Shown one piece after another: positions 34,238-43,317 of a DNA stretch of 64,000 nt. Position 1 is the stretch's first letter. Every line of letters begins with the position of its first letter. The notes beneath the pieces are model-generated. The model made no database searches, was not told the DNA's origin, and saw only the letters and a program-made list of their open reading frames with translations. The position numbers and the translations under genes were made by a program. This stretch comes from Bradyrhizobium barranii subsp. barranii (GTDB taxonomy: Bacteria > Pseudomonadota > Alphaproteobacteria > Rhizobiales > Xanthobacteraceae): NCBI RefSeq assembly GCF_017565645.3, contig NZ_CP086136.1, positions 744,001 to 808,000 on the forward strand. Reading direction: 5' to 3'.

Positions 34238-34376
34238 AACTCACTCGGTGTCGTCCCGGCGAACGCCGGGACCCATAACCACAGGGAGTAGTTTGGCGAC
34301 GACTCGTCGTTCGGTACTTCTACCAAATGTAATCGATGGATTCCGCGGTATGGGTCCCGGCGTTCGCCGGGACGAC
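34238..34376. repeat. Palindromic repeat, family B (copy 1)
   Basis: GTCGTCCCGGCGAACGCCGG at left and CCGGCGTTCGCCGGGACGAC at right, with conserved ACCCATAACCACAGGGAGT and TTTGGCGACGACTCG inside. Flanked at left by AACTCACTCGGT. Matches 47482-47614. Confidence 0.85.
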
Positions 34377-34383
34377 AGCGTGG

Positions 34384-35442
34384 CTACGCCGCCGCAATCC
34401 GGCGAAAGCCGTTCCACATCGCGGTCGCGGCGCCCGAGGTCAGCACCGGCAAAATTCGCGCGTCCTGGTAATTGCCGTTGAGCGAGACGCGCGGCAGCGC
34501 GGTCATGTGGCCGGCGTTCTCGGCGAACAGCATGCCGGGCCGGGTCGTCACCGCGGTCTTGAAGCCGGCCGATGCAGCGAGTGTGAATTCGCGCTCGCCC
34601 GCCGCTTCGCGGTCGCCATAGGGGTAGGCGAAGTGCAGCACGGTACGGCCGAGCGCCTGCTCGATCCGCGCGCGGCTTACCGCCATCTCCTGTGCGGCGA
34701 TCCCCTCGCTCTGCCTGGCGAGATTGCAATGGCTGATGGTGTGCGCGCCGATCGTGACCAGCGGATCGGCGGCAAATGCCTTCACCTCGTCCCAGGACAG
34801 GCACAGGCTGCGGCACAGCGCGGCCATGTCGACGTCGTATCTGGCGCAGAGCGCCTCGATCTCGCGCTTGAGATCATGTTCGCCCGGCAGCGCGCGCAGC
34901 CAATCGTGCAGGCGGTCGAACGCCATTTGTTTTGCGGCAGGGGTCGTTGCGTCCAGCCGCAGCGCGGAATTTCCGATCTGGATGTCGATCTGTTCGGCCT
35001 TGGCGATCACGGTTTCCAGCGCGGTCCACCACAGGCGTCCGGTGCCCTCGGCAAATTCGCTCGCGACATAGACGGCCAAGGGCGCGTCAAATTCGCGCAG
35101 AACCGGCAGCGCGAATTCGAGATTGTCGCGGTAACCGTCGTCGAGGGTGAAGGCGGCAAAGGGGCGGGTGAACCGGCCCTGCACCAGCCGCTCATGCAGC
35201 TCGTCCATGCTGACGATGTCGATCCCGCGCGAGTGCAAATGGCTCAGCGTGGCGCGCAGGAAATCGGGGGTGACTTCGAGGTGCCGGTTCGGCTGGAACG
35301 CGGCCTCGCGGGCCGGCCGCACATGGTGCAGCATGAAAATGGCGCCGACGCCCGACAAGAGCGGGCGCAACAGGTGGTGCGCCCCGCTGAAATAGAGTGC
35401 CCCCAGCCCGGCGCGGATGACGTTGTTTCGGAGTTGTTTCAT
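34384..35442 (-). CDS. Polysaccharide deacetylase-family protein (NodB-type)
   Basis: 352 residues. The NodB domain is seen as FAAFTLDDGYRDNLE (metal/base Asp pair) and TIGAHTISHCNLA (HxxxH metal site), with HFAYPYGD further on. The N-terminal 40 residues include a hydrophobic stretch that may anchor it. Such enzymes remove acetyl groups from cell-surface or exopolysaccharides. It is a single gene with no glycosyltransferase next to it, so the polymer is unknown. Confidence 0.88.
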   Translation of the reverse strand: MKQLRNNVIRAGLGALYFSGAHHLLRPLLSGVGAIFMLHHVRPAREAAFQPNRHLEVTPDFLRATLSHLHSRGIDIVSMDELHERLVQGRFTRPFAAFTLDDGYRDNLEFALPVLREFDAPLAVYVASEFAEGTGRLWWTALETVIAKAEQIDIQIGNSALRLDATTPAAKQMAFDRLHDWLRALPGEHDLKREIEALCARYDVDMAALCRSLCLSWDEVKAFAADPLVTIGAHTISHCNLARQSEGIAAQEMAVSRARIEQALGRTVLHFAYPYGDREAAGEREFTLAASAGFKTAVTTRPGMLFAENAGHMTALPRVSLNGNYQDARILPVLTSGAATAMWNGFRRIAAA

Positions 35443-35606
35443 GACCGGCTGGCGAACTCTGGCATTCCACTTTCAACTTACGGAAGAACCCTTGAAGAAA
35501 AAGTTATTCCAATTGTCGACGCATGGCCTTCGGAAGGGCATCATTTCCGGTTTGACAGCCCGCCAAGGGTTTGTTTTGTCTCCGGTTCCAGAGTTCGGGT
35601 CGTTGA

Positions 35607-37001
35607 ATGCAGAAGCTTTTCAGGTGGGCCAGCAAATGGTGGCCAGGGCTGATCCCCCTGGCCGTCATGTGGGGATTTGCGGCCTGGAATAATACCTTGC
35701 CGGTCGAGGCGGACCTGTCCGCCCGCAGCTCGGCGGCGCTCAAGGAGACCGTTCTGGACAAGACCCGGATCGCGGTGGACGGCCGGGACGTCGGCCTGGC
35801 CGCGGACGCCTTTTCCGAGGAGGGGCGCCGCGATGCCGTGATGGCGGTCGAGCTCGTTCCGGGCGTGCGCCTGGTCGACGACCGGACCCGCCTTGTTCCC
35901 GAAGCAACGCCCTTCGTCTGGAATGCCGAGCGTGACGTAGTGCGGGTGACGCTGTCCGGCTCCGCGCCCCTGCCGTCGATGAAGGCGCGCCTGACCGAGG
36001 CCGCGCGCAAGGAGGTCAACGGGACCGAGGTCGCCGATCAAATGGGCCTCGCACGCGGCGCGCCGCCGCGGTTCGAGGCCGCCGCGATGCTGCTGCTCGA
36101 CCAGATCGGCAAGCTCAAGGACGGCAAGATCACGATCACGGACACCAAGGTCAATCTGTCGGGCATGGCGCGCGAGCTCGGCGGCCGTGAGGCGATCGCG
36201 GCCGCGCTCAAGAACCTGCCCGAGGGCTTTTCGGTCGCCGCCAACGATGTCAAGGCGCCGCCCTACATCTTCCAGGCCTACAAGGACCCGGTTGCCGCGA
36301 CGGTGACGCTGACCGGCTACGTGCCTGACAACAACGTGCACGCGGCCATTGCAACGAGTGCCTCGCGAAAGTTCTTCACCGAAAAGGTCGTCGACAATCT
36401 CAAGGCCAGCGTCGGCGCACCCGGCTCCTTCAATACTGCCGTGGTCGCAGCGCTCGGCGGGCTGTCGCGGCTGTCGACCGGTACGCTCGTGGTGTCCGAT
36501 CGCGAGGTGAAGCTGTCGGGCGACGCGCTCTATGAAGGGGCCGCCAACGACATCCGCGCAGGCCTCGGCAAGGACTTCCCGAAGAACTGGCAGTACAAGC
36601 CGGAGATTACGGTGAAGCCTGCCGCGGGCCCGGTCGACGGCACGGTCTGCCAGCAATTGTTCACGGAGCTCCTGAACAAGGGCAAGATCCGCTTCGCAAC
36701 GAAACGCGCCGACATCGACCCGGATTCCGCCGGCATTCTCGACCACCTGATCGAGACGGCGCTGCGCTGCCCCACCACCAATATCGAGGTGGCCGGGCAC
36801 ACCGATGCCGACGGTGAGGACTCCTTCAATCAGGCTCTCTCGGAGAAGCGCGCGCAGGCCGTGATCGACTATCTGGTCAAGGCCGGGCTGCCGGCCACCC
36901 GCTTCACCCCGGTCGGCTATGGCGCCACGCAGCCCCTCGCCGGAAATGACACCGACGAAGGCAAGGCGCAGAACCGCCGCATCGAATTTCTGGTGAGGTG
37001 A
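35607..37001 (+). CDS. OmpA-family protein with BON-like repeats and an N-terminal anchor
   Basis: 464 residues. One membrane helix near the N-terminus (WWPGLIPLAVMWGFAAW) anchors it. The middle (about residues 40-330) has repeating units with VTLSG, VNLSG, VTLTGYV and VKLSG ends, as in BON-like folds. The C-terminal OmpA domain (IRFATKRADIDPDSAGILDH, NIEVAGHTDADG, NQALSEKRAQAVIDYL) should bind peptidoglycan. The layout is like mycobacterial ArfA. It overlaps the next small membrane protein by one base, so the two probably work together in the envelope. Confidence 0.88.
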   Translation: MQKLFRWASKWWPGLIPLAVMWGFAAWNNTLPVEADLSARSSAALKETVLDKTRIAVDGRDVGLAADAFSEEGRRDAVMAVELVPGVRLVDDRTRLVPEATPFVWNAERDVVRVTLSGSAPLPSMKARLTEAARKEVNGTEVADQMGLARGAPPRFEAAAMLLLDQIGKLKDGKITITDTKVNLSGMARELGGREAIAAALKNLPEGFSVAANDVKAPPYIFQAYKDPVAATVTLTGYVPDNNVHAAIATSASRKFFTEKVVDNLKASVGAPGSFNTAVVAALGGLSRLSTGTLVVSDREVKLSGDALYEGAANDIRAGLGKDFPKNWQYKPEITVKPAAGPVDGTVCQQLFTELLNKGKIRFATKRADIDPDSAGILDHLIETALRCPTTNIEVAGHTDADGEDSFNQALSEKRAQAVIDYLVKAGLPATRFTPVGYGATQPLAGNDTDEGKAQNRRIEFLVR

Positions 37002-37300
37002 TGATGCCCTATCTCGTCTCGTTCCATCTGGGCTGGCTGATCGGCTCGCTGCTGCTGGGCTTTTGCATGGGCTGGATCTCGGTGGTCCAGCGCGGCAACG
37101 GCACCTCGAAGGTGACCGCGCGCTGGCTCGCCGTGCTTGCCGCCGCCTTGGTCGCAGCCTCGTTCGCGCATGTGGTGCCCGGCCGCTTCGGCTATTGGCT
37201 CGATCTCGGGCTGGTCATGTTCGCCTGCTACCTCGTCGGCTGCACCATCGGCGCCTGGCTGCGCGACAGGGTGGTCTCGCGGAGCCAGCCGGCGGCTTAG
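37001..37300 (+). CDS. Small inner-membrane protein coupled to the OmpA-family gene
   Basis: 99 residues from ATG 37001, overlapping the upstream TGA (GTG 36998 and ATG 37004 are alternatives). Three hydrophobic helices are clear: LGWLIGSLLLGFCMGWISVV, WLAVLAAALVAASFAHVV and LDLGLVMFACYLVGCTIGAW. No known family. Translational coupling points to a shared envelope function with the OmpA-type protein. Confidence 0.75.
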   Translation: MMPYLVSFHLGWLIGSLLLGFCMGWISVVQRGNGTSKVTARWLAVLAAALVAASFAHVVPGRFGYWLDLGLVMFACYLVGCTIGAWLRDRVVSRSQPAA

Positions 37301-37390
37301 ATCTTCAGGTTCGCTCGGAGGGCGAGCCTCTATCCAACATTGCAATAACGGCTTGATCGGCAAGCAAATTGCCGAACGATTGGAATGTGT

Positions 37391-37418
37391 TTGACATTAA
37401 TACGTACGTACGTATTGT
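37391..37418 (+). promoter_or_regulatory. Promoter with embedded TetR-type operator before the tetR-dbjA operon
   Basis: TTGACA (37391-37396), 16-base spacer and TATTGT (37413-37418). The spacer is filled by a perfect 18-bp palindrome, AATACGTACGTACGTATT (37399-37416). It lies 8 bases before the tetR ATG, so the regulator very likely represses its own operon. Confidence 0.75.
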
Positions 37419-37425
37419 TTTCCTT

Positions 37426-38016
37426 ATGCCAAAGCCCTCACTCAAAGACGCCATCCTCGATGCCGGCCTGAAGGTCATGTTCAGGACCGGCTATCACGGC
37501 ACCAGCGTGCGCGACGTCACCGCTGCGGCAGGCGCGCCGCAGGGGTCCTTCACCAACCATTTTCGCTCCAAAGAGGTGTTCGCCTCCGAGGTGCTCGACC
37601 GCTACTTCGACACCACGAGGGGACTGGTCGCGGAGGCGCTCGACGACACCTCGCTGACGCCGCGCGCGCGGCTGCGCCGCTATCTCGACATCATCACCGG
37701 CCGGCTGGAGGCCGACGGCTATGGCCGCGGCTGCCTGATCGGTGATCTCAGCCTGGAGGCATCAGCCAGCAGCGAAATGCTGCGCGCGCGTCTCGCCGAA
37801 ATCTTCGCCGAATGGCGCACGCCGTTCGCCGCCTGCATCAGGGACGCCCAGACGTGCCGCGAGATCGCATCCGATTTCGAGCCCGAAGAGCTTGCCGATT
37901 TCCTGCTCGCGTCCTGGCAGGGCGCGATCCTGCGCATGAAGGTCGACTGCAATCCCAACGCCCTCGAACGTTTCAAGACCATCGCCTTTCAAACCGTCTT
38001 CAGGGAGCTGACATGA
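37426..38016 (+). CDS. TetR-family repressor of the haloalkane dehalogenase operon
   Basis: 196 residues from ATG 37426. The N-terminal HTH is typical (ILDAGLKVMFRTGYHGTSVR, DVTAAAGAPQGSFTNHFRSK). The ligand domain carries GRGCLIGDLSLEAS, as in the YxaF/LmrA/NemR-like group. It overlaps dbjA by 4 bases (ATGA), so the two are one transcript. Autorepression via the upstream palindrome, relieved by a small electrophile or halogenated compound, is inferred. Confidence 0.9.
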   Translation: MPKPSLKDAILDAGLKVMFRTGYHGTSVRDVTAAAGAPQGSFTNHFRSKEVFASEVLDRYFDTTRGLVAEALDDTSLTPRARLRRYLDIITGRLEADGYGRGCLIGDLSLEASASSEMLRARLAEIFAEWRTPFAACIRDAQTCREIASDFEPEELADFLLASWQGAILRMKVDCNPNALERFKTIAFQTVFRELT

Positions 38017-38945
38017 GCAAGCCAACTGAAATCGAGACTCTCAAAGCGTCCGTGCTGGGAAGCACGATGGCCTATCGCGAGGCGGGAGATCGCGATGCGC
38101 CCGCAGCCCTGTTCCTGCACGGCAACCCGACGTCGTCGCATATCTGGCGCAACATCCTGCCGCTTGTATCGCCGGTCGCACATTGCATCGCGCCCGATCT
38201 CGTCGGCTTCGGCCAGTCCGGCAAGCCCGACATAGGCTATCGCTTCGTCGACCACGTCCGCTATCTCGATGCATTCATCGAACAGCGCGGCATCAAATCG
38301 GCCTATCTCGTCGCGCAGGACTGGGGCACCGCGCTCGCGTTCCATCTCGCCGCGCGCCGGCCGGATTTCGTGCGCGGCCTCGCCTTCATGGAGTTCATCC
38401 GCCCGATGCCGACCTGGCAGGACTTTCACCACACCGAGGTCGCGGAGGAGCAGGACCACGCCGAGGCGGCGAGGGCGGCGTTCCGCAAATTCAGGACGCC
38501 GGGCGAGGGCGAAGCGATGATCCTCGAGGCGAATGCGTTCGTCGAACGCGTGCTGCCCGGTGGCATCGTGCGCGAGCTCAGCGACGACGAGATGGCGCCC
38601 TATCGCGCGCCATTCCCGACGCCGGAGAGTCGGCGCCCCGTTCTCGCCTTCCCCCGCGAACTGCCGATCGCAGGCGAGCCCGCCGACGTCTACGAGATGC
38701 TCCAATCCGCGCATGCGGCGCTGGCTGCATCGTCCTATCCGAAGCTGTTGTTCTCGGGCACGCCCGGCGCGCTCGTCGCGCCCGAATTCGCCGAGCGGTT
38801 CGCAGCCTCGCTGAAGCACTGCACATTGGTCCACCTCGGACCCGGGCTGCACTTTCTCCAGGAGGATCACCCCGAGGCGATCGGCCGCTCCATCGCCGGC
38901 TGGATCGCCGGCATTGAAGCCGTGCGCCAGCAGCGCGCTGCCTGA
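38013..38945 (+). CDS. dbjA: Haloalkane dehalogenase DbjA
   Basis: 310 residues, the same length as B. japonicum DbjA. Catalytic Asp103 (AQDWG), Glu127 (MEFI) and His280 (GLHFL) and halide-binding Asn38 and Trp104 are in place. The loop around HHTEVAEEQDH (about 138-148) is the insertion I recall as special to DbjA. The enzyme hydrolyses carbon-halogen bonds of haloalkanes to alcohols. It is translated from the ATGA overlap with tetR, with AGGGAG ahead. The natural substrate is unknown. Confidence 0.93.
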   Translation: MSKPTEIETLKASVLGSTMAYREAGDRDAPAALFLHGNPTSSHIWRNILPLVSPVAHCIAPDLVGFGQSGKPDIGYRFVDHVRYLDAFIEQRGIKSAYLVAQDWGTALAFHLAARRPDFVRGLAFMEFIRPMPTWQDFHHTEVAEEQDHAEAARAAFRKFRTPGEGEAMILEANAFVERVLPGGIVRELSDDEMAPYRAPFPTPESRRPVLAFPRELPIAGEPADVYEMLQSAHAALAASSYPKLLFSGTPGALVAPEFAERFAASLKHCTLVHLGPGLHFLQEDHPEAIGRSIAGWIAGIEAVRQQRAA

Positions 38946-38956
38946 AGGCGGGCGAG

Positions 38957-39184
38957 ATGGCTGATGTGACCATCATCTATTGCCGTCCCTGCGGCTACGA
39001 GAAGCGCGCCAAGGACGCCGCTGCTGCGCTGCGGCAGCATTTGGCGCTGGAGACGGCTCTCGTGCCCGCCAAGGGTGGGATCTTCCAGGTCAAGGTCGGC
39101 GACAGCATCGCCGCCAGCCGCAGCAAGGGCCACTTTCCCGGTACCGACGAAATCGTGGCCGCCGTCACTTCCGCGTGGCACTGA
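38957..39184 (+). CDS. SelT/SelW/SelH-like redox protein (Rdx family)
   Basis: 75 residues with YCRPCGY (CxxC redox pair, Cys in place of selenocysteine), KAKGGIFQVKV-like core (PAKGGIFQVKVGD) and SKGHFPGTDEIV. These thioredoxin-fold proteins are short and of unclear substrate. It starts 11 bases after dbjA and may be in the same operon. Confidence 0.85.
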   Translation: MADVTIIYCRPCGYEKRAKDAAAALRQHLALETALVPAKGGIFQVKVGDSIAASRSKGHFPGTDEIVAAVTSAWH

Positions 39185-39637
39185 TCCGGGGCGGATTCCG
39201 ATCGCTTCCTGAGGCCGCCACCGTCGCCGCGGCCTTTCGGCCCACCTGAAATCCCTGAACAACAGCGCCGGCCACCCCCTCTTTCGCCAGGCGGGGGCGG
39301 CCCATAGATTGACGTCGGCTTAAGTCGTGACGGAACATTGTGCGGTCGAAATCATCAAAACTTCATGGCGCCTGCGCAGGATTGCCATGGAGATTCGCGT
39401 CAGTCTTGCCGCCGAAAGCGCCAATCCGTGCATCAGGAGCCCGCAACCCTGCCTAAAATATTGAAGGCACGAGTTTTTGTTCGAATTGCTGAATTCCACT
39501 CCGCCCCAAAACGCGCTAGTGGAAGGGCATGGGGCATGCGCGATGCCGGAGCCGGCGGCAAGGGTTCGTTGAATGCCTGTGCGTCGTCCGCCTGTCCGCC
39601 GGCCACCCCGGCCGCTGAAGCGTTGTTCGAGGTCTAG
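39185..39637. other. Intergenic stretch without a recognised gene
   Basis: About 450 bases. A 99-residue frame (39338-39637) is open but Arg/Ala-rich in parts and unlike a native protein. The lower-GC part around 39320-39490 probably holds the promoter for the next gene, but no clear element was found. Confidence 0.4.
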
Positions 39638-40693
39638 ATGCTGGAAGCCATACGCAGGGCGATGACGTTTCTGCGCCAGAAGCAAGTCCTGCATAAGCTT
39701 GGAGTTGTGATCAGCGTCGCGGTCATCGGCATCGCTTGCTATGTGCTCTACCACATGCTGCGGGGCATCGACGTCAACGAGGTCCTCGAAGCGATCAAGA
39801 GCACCGAGCCGAGCCAGATCGCGATGGCGGCGCTGTTCGTGGCCGCGGGCTATTTCACCCTGACCTTCTACGATCTGTTCGCCGTGCGCGCGATCGGTCA
39901 CACCCATGTGCCCTACCGCATCAATGCGCTCGCCGCCTTCACCAGCTATTCGATCGGCCACAATGTCGGCGCCAGCGTCTTCACCGGCGGCGCGGTGCGC
40001 TACCGCATCTATTCGGCCTATGGCCTGAACGCGATCGACGTCGCAAAGATCTGCTTTCTCGCCGGCCTGACCTTCTGGCTCGGCAATGCCGCCGTGCTCG
40101 GCCTCGGCATCTCCTACCATCCGGAAGCCGCGGCCTCGATCGACCAGCTTCCGCCCTGGCTGAACCGGATGCTGGCGATGATGATCATCGCGGGGCTGGT
40201 CGCCTATGTGGTCTGGGTCTGGACCCAGCCGCGGGTGGTCGGCCGCGGGCCATGGACCGTGGTGCTGCCGGGCGGCCCGCTGACGCTGCTCCAGATCGCC
40301 ATCGGCATCATCGATCTCGGCTTCTGTGCGCTCGCGATGTACGTGCTGGTCCCGGACGAGCCCAATCTCGGCTTCGTCGTGGTGGCGGTGATCTTCGTCT
40401 CGGCGACGTTGCTCGGTTTCGCCAGCCACTCGCCGGGAGGACTCGGCGTGTTCGATGCCGCCATGCTGGTCGGCCTCTGGCAGATGGACCGCGAGGAACT
40501 GCTGGGTGGCATGCTCCTGTTCCGCGTCCTCTATTATCTCTCCCCCTTCGTCATATCTGTAATCTTGCTGACGTTTCGCGAGGTTATAATCGGCGCTCGA
40601 TCGAAGCGCTTGCAGCAGGCGGCGCTCAAGCTCGACCCCGGCCCGGCGCGTGAAGCCGCCTATGTGAGAGAGCGCAGCGACACCGGCGCCTGA
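39638..40693 (+). CDS. YbhN/MprF-type (lysylphosphatidylglycerol synthase transmembrane region) protein
   Basis: 351 residues with about eight to nine membrane helices. The family region YSIGHNVGASVFTGGAVRYR and the SPGGLGVFDAAMLVGL segment are those of UPF0104/MprF flippase domains. It lacks the soluble aminoacyltransferase domain, so it is not a complete MprF. A lipid transport or flipping role is inferred. It precedes phoR by 32 bases and may be co-transcribed with it. Confidence 0.85.
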   Translation: MLEAIRRAMTFLRQKQVLHKLGVVISVAVIGIACYVLYHMLRGIDVNEVLEAIKSTEPSQIAMAALFVAAGYFTLTFYDLFAVRAIGHTHVPYRINALAAFTSYSIGHNVGASVFTGGAVRYRIYSAYGLNAIDVAKICFLAGLTFWLGNAAVLGLGISYHPEAAASIDQLPPWLNRMLAMMIIAGLVAYVVWVWTQPRVVGRGPWTVVLPGGPLTLLQIAIGIIDLGFCALAMYVLVPDEPNLGFVVVAVIFVSATLLGFASHSPGGLGVFDAAMLVGLWQMDREELLGGMLLFRVLYYLSPFVISVILLTFREVIIGARSKRLQQAALKLDPGPAREAAYVRERSDTGA

Positions 40694-40725
40694 CCGGCGC
40701 ATCCCCTTAGGAGAAGCCCGCCCCG

Positions 40726-42024
40726 ATGGCGATCGACGCCCCATCTTCTCCCTCCGCGCAGCCCTGGTCCGACCGGCTGCGGCATTCGACCGTCATCCTG
40801 ATCGCCGCGGCGCTGGCGCTGTCGGTGGTGGTCTCGCTCGGCGAATTGTCGGTGATGCGGGCGGCGACCGTGTTCCTCTGCATCGCGGCCGCGGCGCTGA
40901 TCCCCTGGCGGCTGCACGACAACGCCGCCTCGCGCGACGACACCCGCCGCGTCAACCCGGTCGAGAGCGCGGCGGTGGCCGCGGTCGTCGCCGGCATGCC
41001 GGATCCGGCGGTGCTGCTCGACCGCGCCGGGCGTGTCATCCATCTCAATGCCGCCGCCGCCCAGCTGGCGCCGGCGCTGCGCAAGAACGAGCTCGCCCAG
41101 TTCGCGCTGCGCTCGCCGGAGATCATCACGGCGCTGCGGGAGTCCATTGCGACCACTGAGCCGCGGCGCACGACCTATCTCGACCATGTGCCGGTCGACC
41201 GCTGGATGGAGCTGACCATCACGCCGGTGCCGGTGCCGACCTCCTTCGGCGGCGCCGACAAATGCATGCTGATGACCTTCCACGACCAGACGCCGCTGCG
41301 CCGGGTCGAGGAGATGCGCGCAGACTTCGTCGCCAATGCCAGCCACGAGCTGCGCACGCCGCTCGCCGCGCTGTCAGGCTTCATCGACACGCTCCAGGGC
41401 CAGGCCAAGGACGATCCCAAGGCACGCGAGCGGTTCCTCGGCATCATGCACAATCAGGCGACCCGGATGGCGCGCCTGATCGACGATCTGCTCTCGCTGT
41501 CGCGGGTCGAGCTGTCGGCCCATGTGCGGCCCGACACCCTGGTCGACCTGCTGCCGATCATCTTCCAGGTCGCCGACGGGCTCGAGCCGCTGGCGCGGGA
41601 GCGCCAGGTCGAGGTCGAGACCCATCTGCCTGAGACCCCGGTGATGATTGCGGGCGACCGCGAGGAATTGCTCCGCCTGTTCGAGAACCTGATCGAGAAC
41701 GCCCTCAAATACGGGGCGTCGGGCGGACGTGTCATCGTGTCGCTGGCCGCCGCGGCAGCCACTGATGGAGCTCAGGAAATCCGGGTCCTGGTCCGCGATT
41801 TCGGACCCGGCATCGCGCCCGAGCATCTGCCGCGACTGACCGAGCGGTTCTACCGGGTCGACGTCGGCGACAGCCGCTCGCAGGGCGGGACGGGGCTCGG
41901 ATTATCGCTGGTGAAACATATTCTTAACCGCCATCGCGGCCGGCTTTTGATCGAGAGCGTGCCCAAGCAGGGCGCCGTTTTCACGGCCTGTTTTCCCCAG
42001 GCGAAGACCGCGGCTCCAACCTGA
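40726..42024 (+). CDS. phoR: Phosphate regulon sensor histidine kinase PhoR
   Basis: 432 residues. Two N-terminal hydrophobic helices (about 20-60), a PAS-like region (GMPDPAVLLDRAGRVIHLNA), HisKA with the phospho-acceptor His (FVANASHELRTPLAALSGF) and HATPase_c (ENLIENALKYGASGG; DFGPGIAPEHLPR; GGTGLGLSLVKHI) follow in order. It phosphorylates PhoB when the Pst transporter signals low phosphate. The pst operon follows with a Pho box between. phoB lies at the far end. Confidence 0.92.
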   Translation: MAIDAPSSPSAQPWSDRLRHSTVILIAAALALSVVVSLGELSVMRAATVFLCIAAAALIPWRLHDNAASRDDTRRVNPVESAAVAAVVAGMPDPAVLLDRAGRVIHLNAAAAQLAPALRKNELAQFALRSPEIITALRESIATTEPRRTTYLDHVPVDRWMELTITPVPVPTSFGGADKCMLMTFHDQTPLRRVEEMRADFVANASHELRTPLAALSGFIDTLQGQAKDDPKARERFLGIMHNQATRMARLIDDLLSLSRVELSAHVRPDTLVDLLPIIFQVADGLEPLARERQVEVETHLPETPVMIAGDREELLRLFENLIENALKYGASGGRVIVSLAAAAATDGAQEIRVLVRDFGPGIAPEHLPRLTERFYRVDVGDSRSQGGTGLGLSLVKHILNRHRGRLLIESVPKQGAVFTACFPQAKTAAPT

Positions 42025-42051
42025 TATTCAAGCGATTTCAATCGCTTGGCC

Positions 42052-42069
42052 GTGTCATCCAGCTGTCAC
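42052..42069 (+). promoter_or_regulatory. Pho box upstream of pstS
   Basis: GTGTCAT (42052-42058), CCAG, CTGTCAC (42063-42069): two 7-mers in direct repeat with 11-base periodicity, as bound by PhoB. It lies 100 bases before the pstS ATG. Confidence 0.8.
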
Positions 42070-42168
42070 GAAACCTTCGTAAAAGCACAGCCGACCGCTC
42101 CTAAAGGGGCGGCACGGGGAGCGCGATCGGGCGCGGATGGCGCTTCGCTCCCCTGTATGGAGACCACC

Positions 42169-43182
42169 ATGAATTTCATCAAAACTATCGTCGCTGCCGG
42201 CTTGGTCGCCGCATCGGCGACGGCGGCGTTTGCTGCCGACATCACGGGTGCCGGTGCGACGTTCCCGTTCCCGATCTATTCCAAGTGGGCTGACGCCTAC
42301 AAGAAGGAGACCGGCAACGGTCTGAACTACCAGTCGATCGGCTCCGGCGGCGGCATCAAGCAGATCCAGGCCAAGACCGTGACCTTCGGCGCCAGCGACG
42401 CGCCGCTCAAGGCCGAGCAGCTCGAGAAGGACGGCCTCGTCCAGTGGCCGATGGTGATGGGCGCCATCGTTCCGGTCGTCAACATCGAGGGCGTGAAGCC
42501 CGGCGAGCTGGTGTTCGACGGCGAGACCCTGGCCAGCATCTATCTCGGCAAGATCACCAAGTGGGACGACGCCGCGATCAAGAAGCTCAATCCGAACGTG
42601 AAGCTGCCGTCGGACGCGATCACCGTGGTCCGCCGCTCGGATGGTTCGGGCACCACCTTCAACTTCACCAACTATCTCGCCAAGGCCAGCGCGGACTGGA
42701 AGAGCAAGGTCGGTGAGGGCACCGCGGTCGAGTGGCCGGTCGGCGTCGGCGCCAAGGGCAACGAAGGCGTGTCGGGCAACATCAGCCAGACCAAGAACTC
42801 GATCGGCTACGTCGAGTACGCCTATGCCAAGCAGAACAAGCTGACCTACACCGGCCTCGTCAACAAGGCCGGCAAACCGGTGCAGCCGACGGTCGAAGCC
42901 TTCCAGGCGGCCGCTTCCAACGCCGACTGGGCCAAGGCTCCCGGCTACTACGTCATCCTGACCGACCAGCCCGGCGACAAGTCCTGGCCGATCACGGCGG
43001 CGACCTTCATCCTCATGCACAAGGATGCCACCGACAAGGCAGCCTCGCAGGAAGCCATCAAGTTCTTCCGCTGGGCCTTCAAGAGCGGCGGCAAGGCGGC
43101 TGAAGAGCTCGACTACATCCCGATGCCGGACCCGGTCGTCCAGCTGATCGAGAAGACCTGGGCTGCCGAGATCAAGAGCTAA
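42169..43182 (+). CDS. pstS: Periplasmic phosphate-binding protein PstS
   Basis: 337 residues from ATG 42169, with GGAG at the right distance (ATG 42157 is in frame but lacks it). Signal peptide [21 protein letters not shown] is cut before ADI. Phosphate-site segments [26 protein letters not shown] and [10 protein letters not shown] are typical. It delivers phosphate to PstCA. The Pho box controls it. Confidence 0.96.
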   Translation: MNFIKTIVAAGLVAASATAAFAADITGAGATFPFPIYSKWADAYKKETGNGLNYQSIGSGGGIKQIQAKTVTFGASDAPLKAEQLEKDGLVQWPMVMGAIVPVVNIEGVKPGELVFDGETLASIYLGKITKWDDAAIKKLNPNVKLPSDAITVVRRSDGSGTTFNFTNYLAKASADWKSKVGEGTAVEWPVGVGAKGNEGVSGNISQTKNSIGYVEYAYAKQNKLTYTGLVNKAGKPVQPTVEAFQAAASNADWAKAPGYYVILTDQPGDKSWPITAATFILMHKDATDKAASQEAIKFFRWAFKSGGKAAEELDYIPMPDPVVQLIEKTWAAEIKS

Positions 43183-43226
43183 GCGCTCTGTGTCCCGGAC
43201 TGGGCGCCGGGATCTCACAAGACCTC

Positions 43227-43260
43227 CGCTCCGGATCGGCCTCGCGCCGCATCCGGAGCG
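43227..43260 (+). terminator. Stem-loop in the pstS-pstC gap
   Basis: CGCTCCGGAT (43227-43236) pairs perfectly with ATCCGGAGCG (43251-43260). A hairpin here would protect the abundant pstS message or attenuate read-through into pstC. There is no U-tract. Confidence 0.6.
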
Positions 43261-43317
43261 CAAGACCAACAACAAGACCGACAACAAGCGTATATCAAAC
43301 GGGCACAGGGGATCGGC

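Noticed and set aside
39338..39637. A 99-residue frame before the YbhN-type gene
   Set aside because: No family resemblance, uneven composition, and its stop abuts the next start only by chance position; left as unassigned gap.
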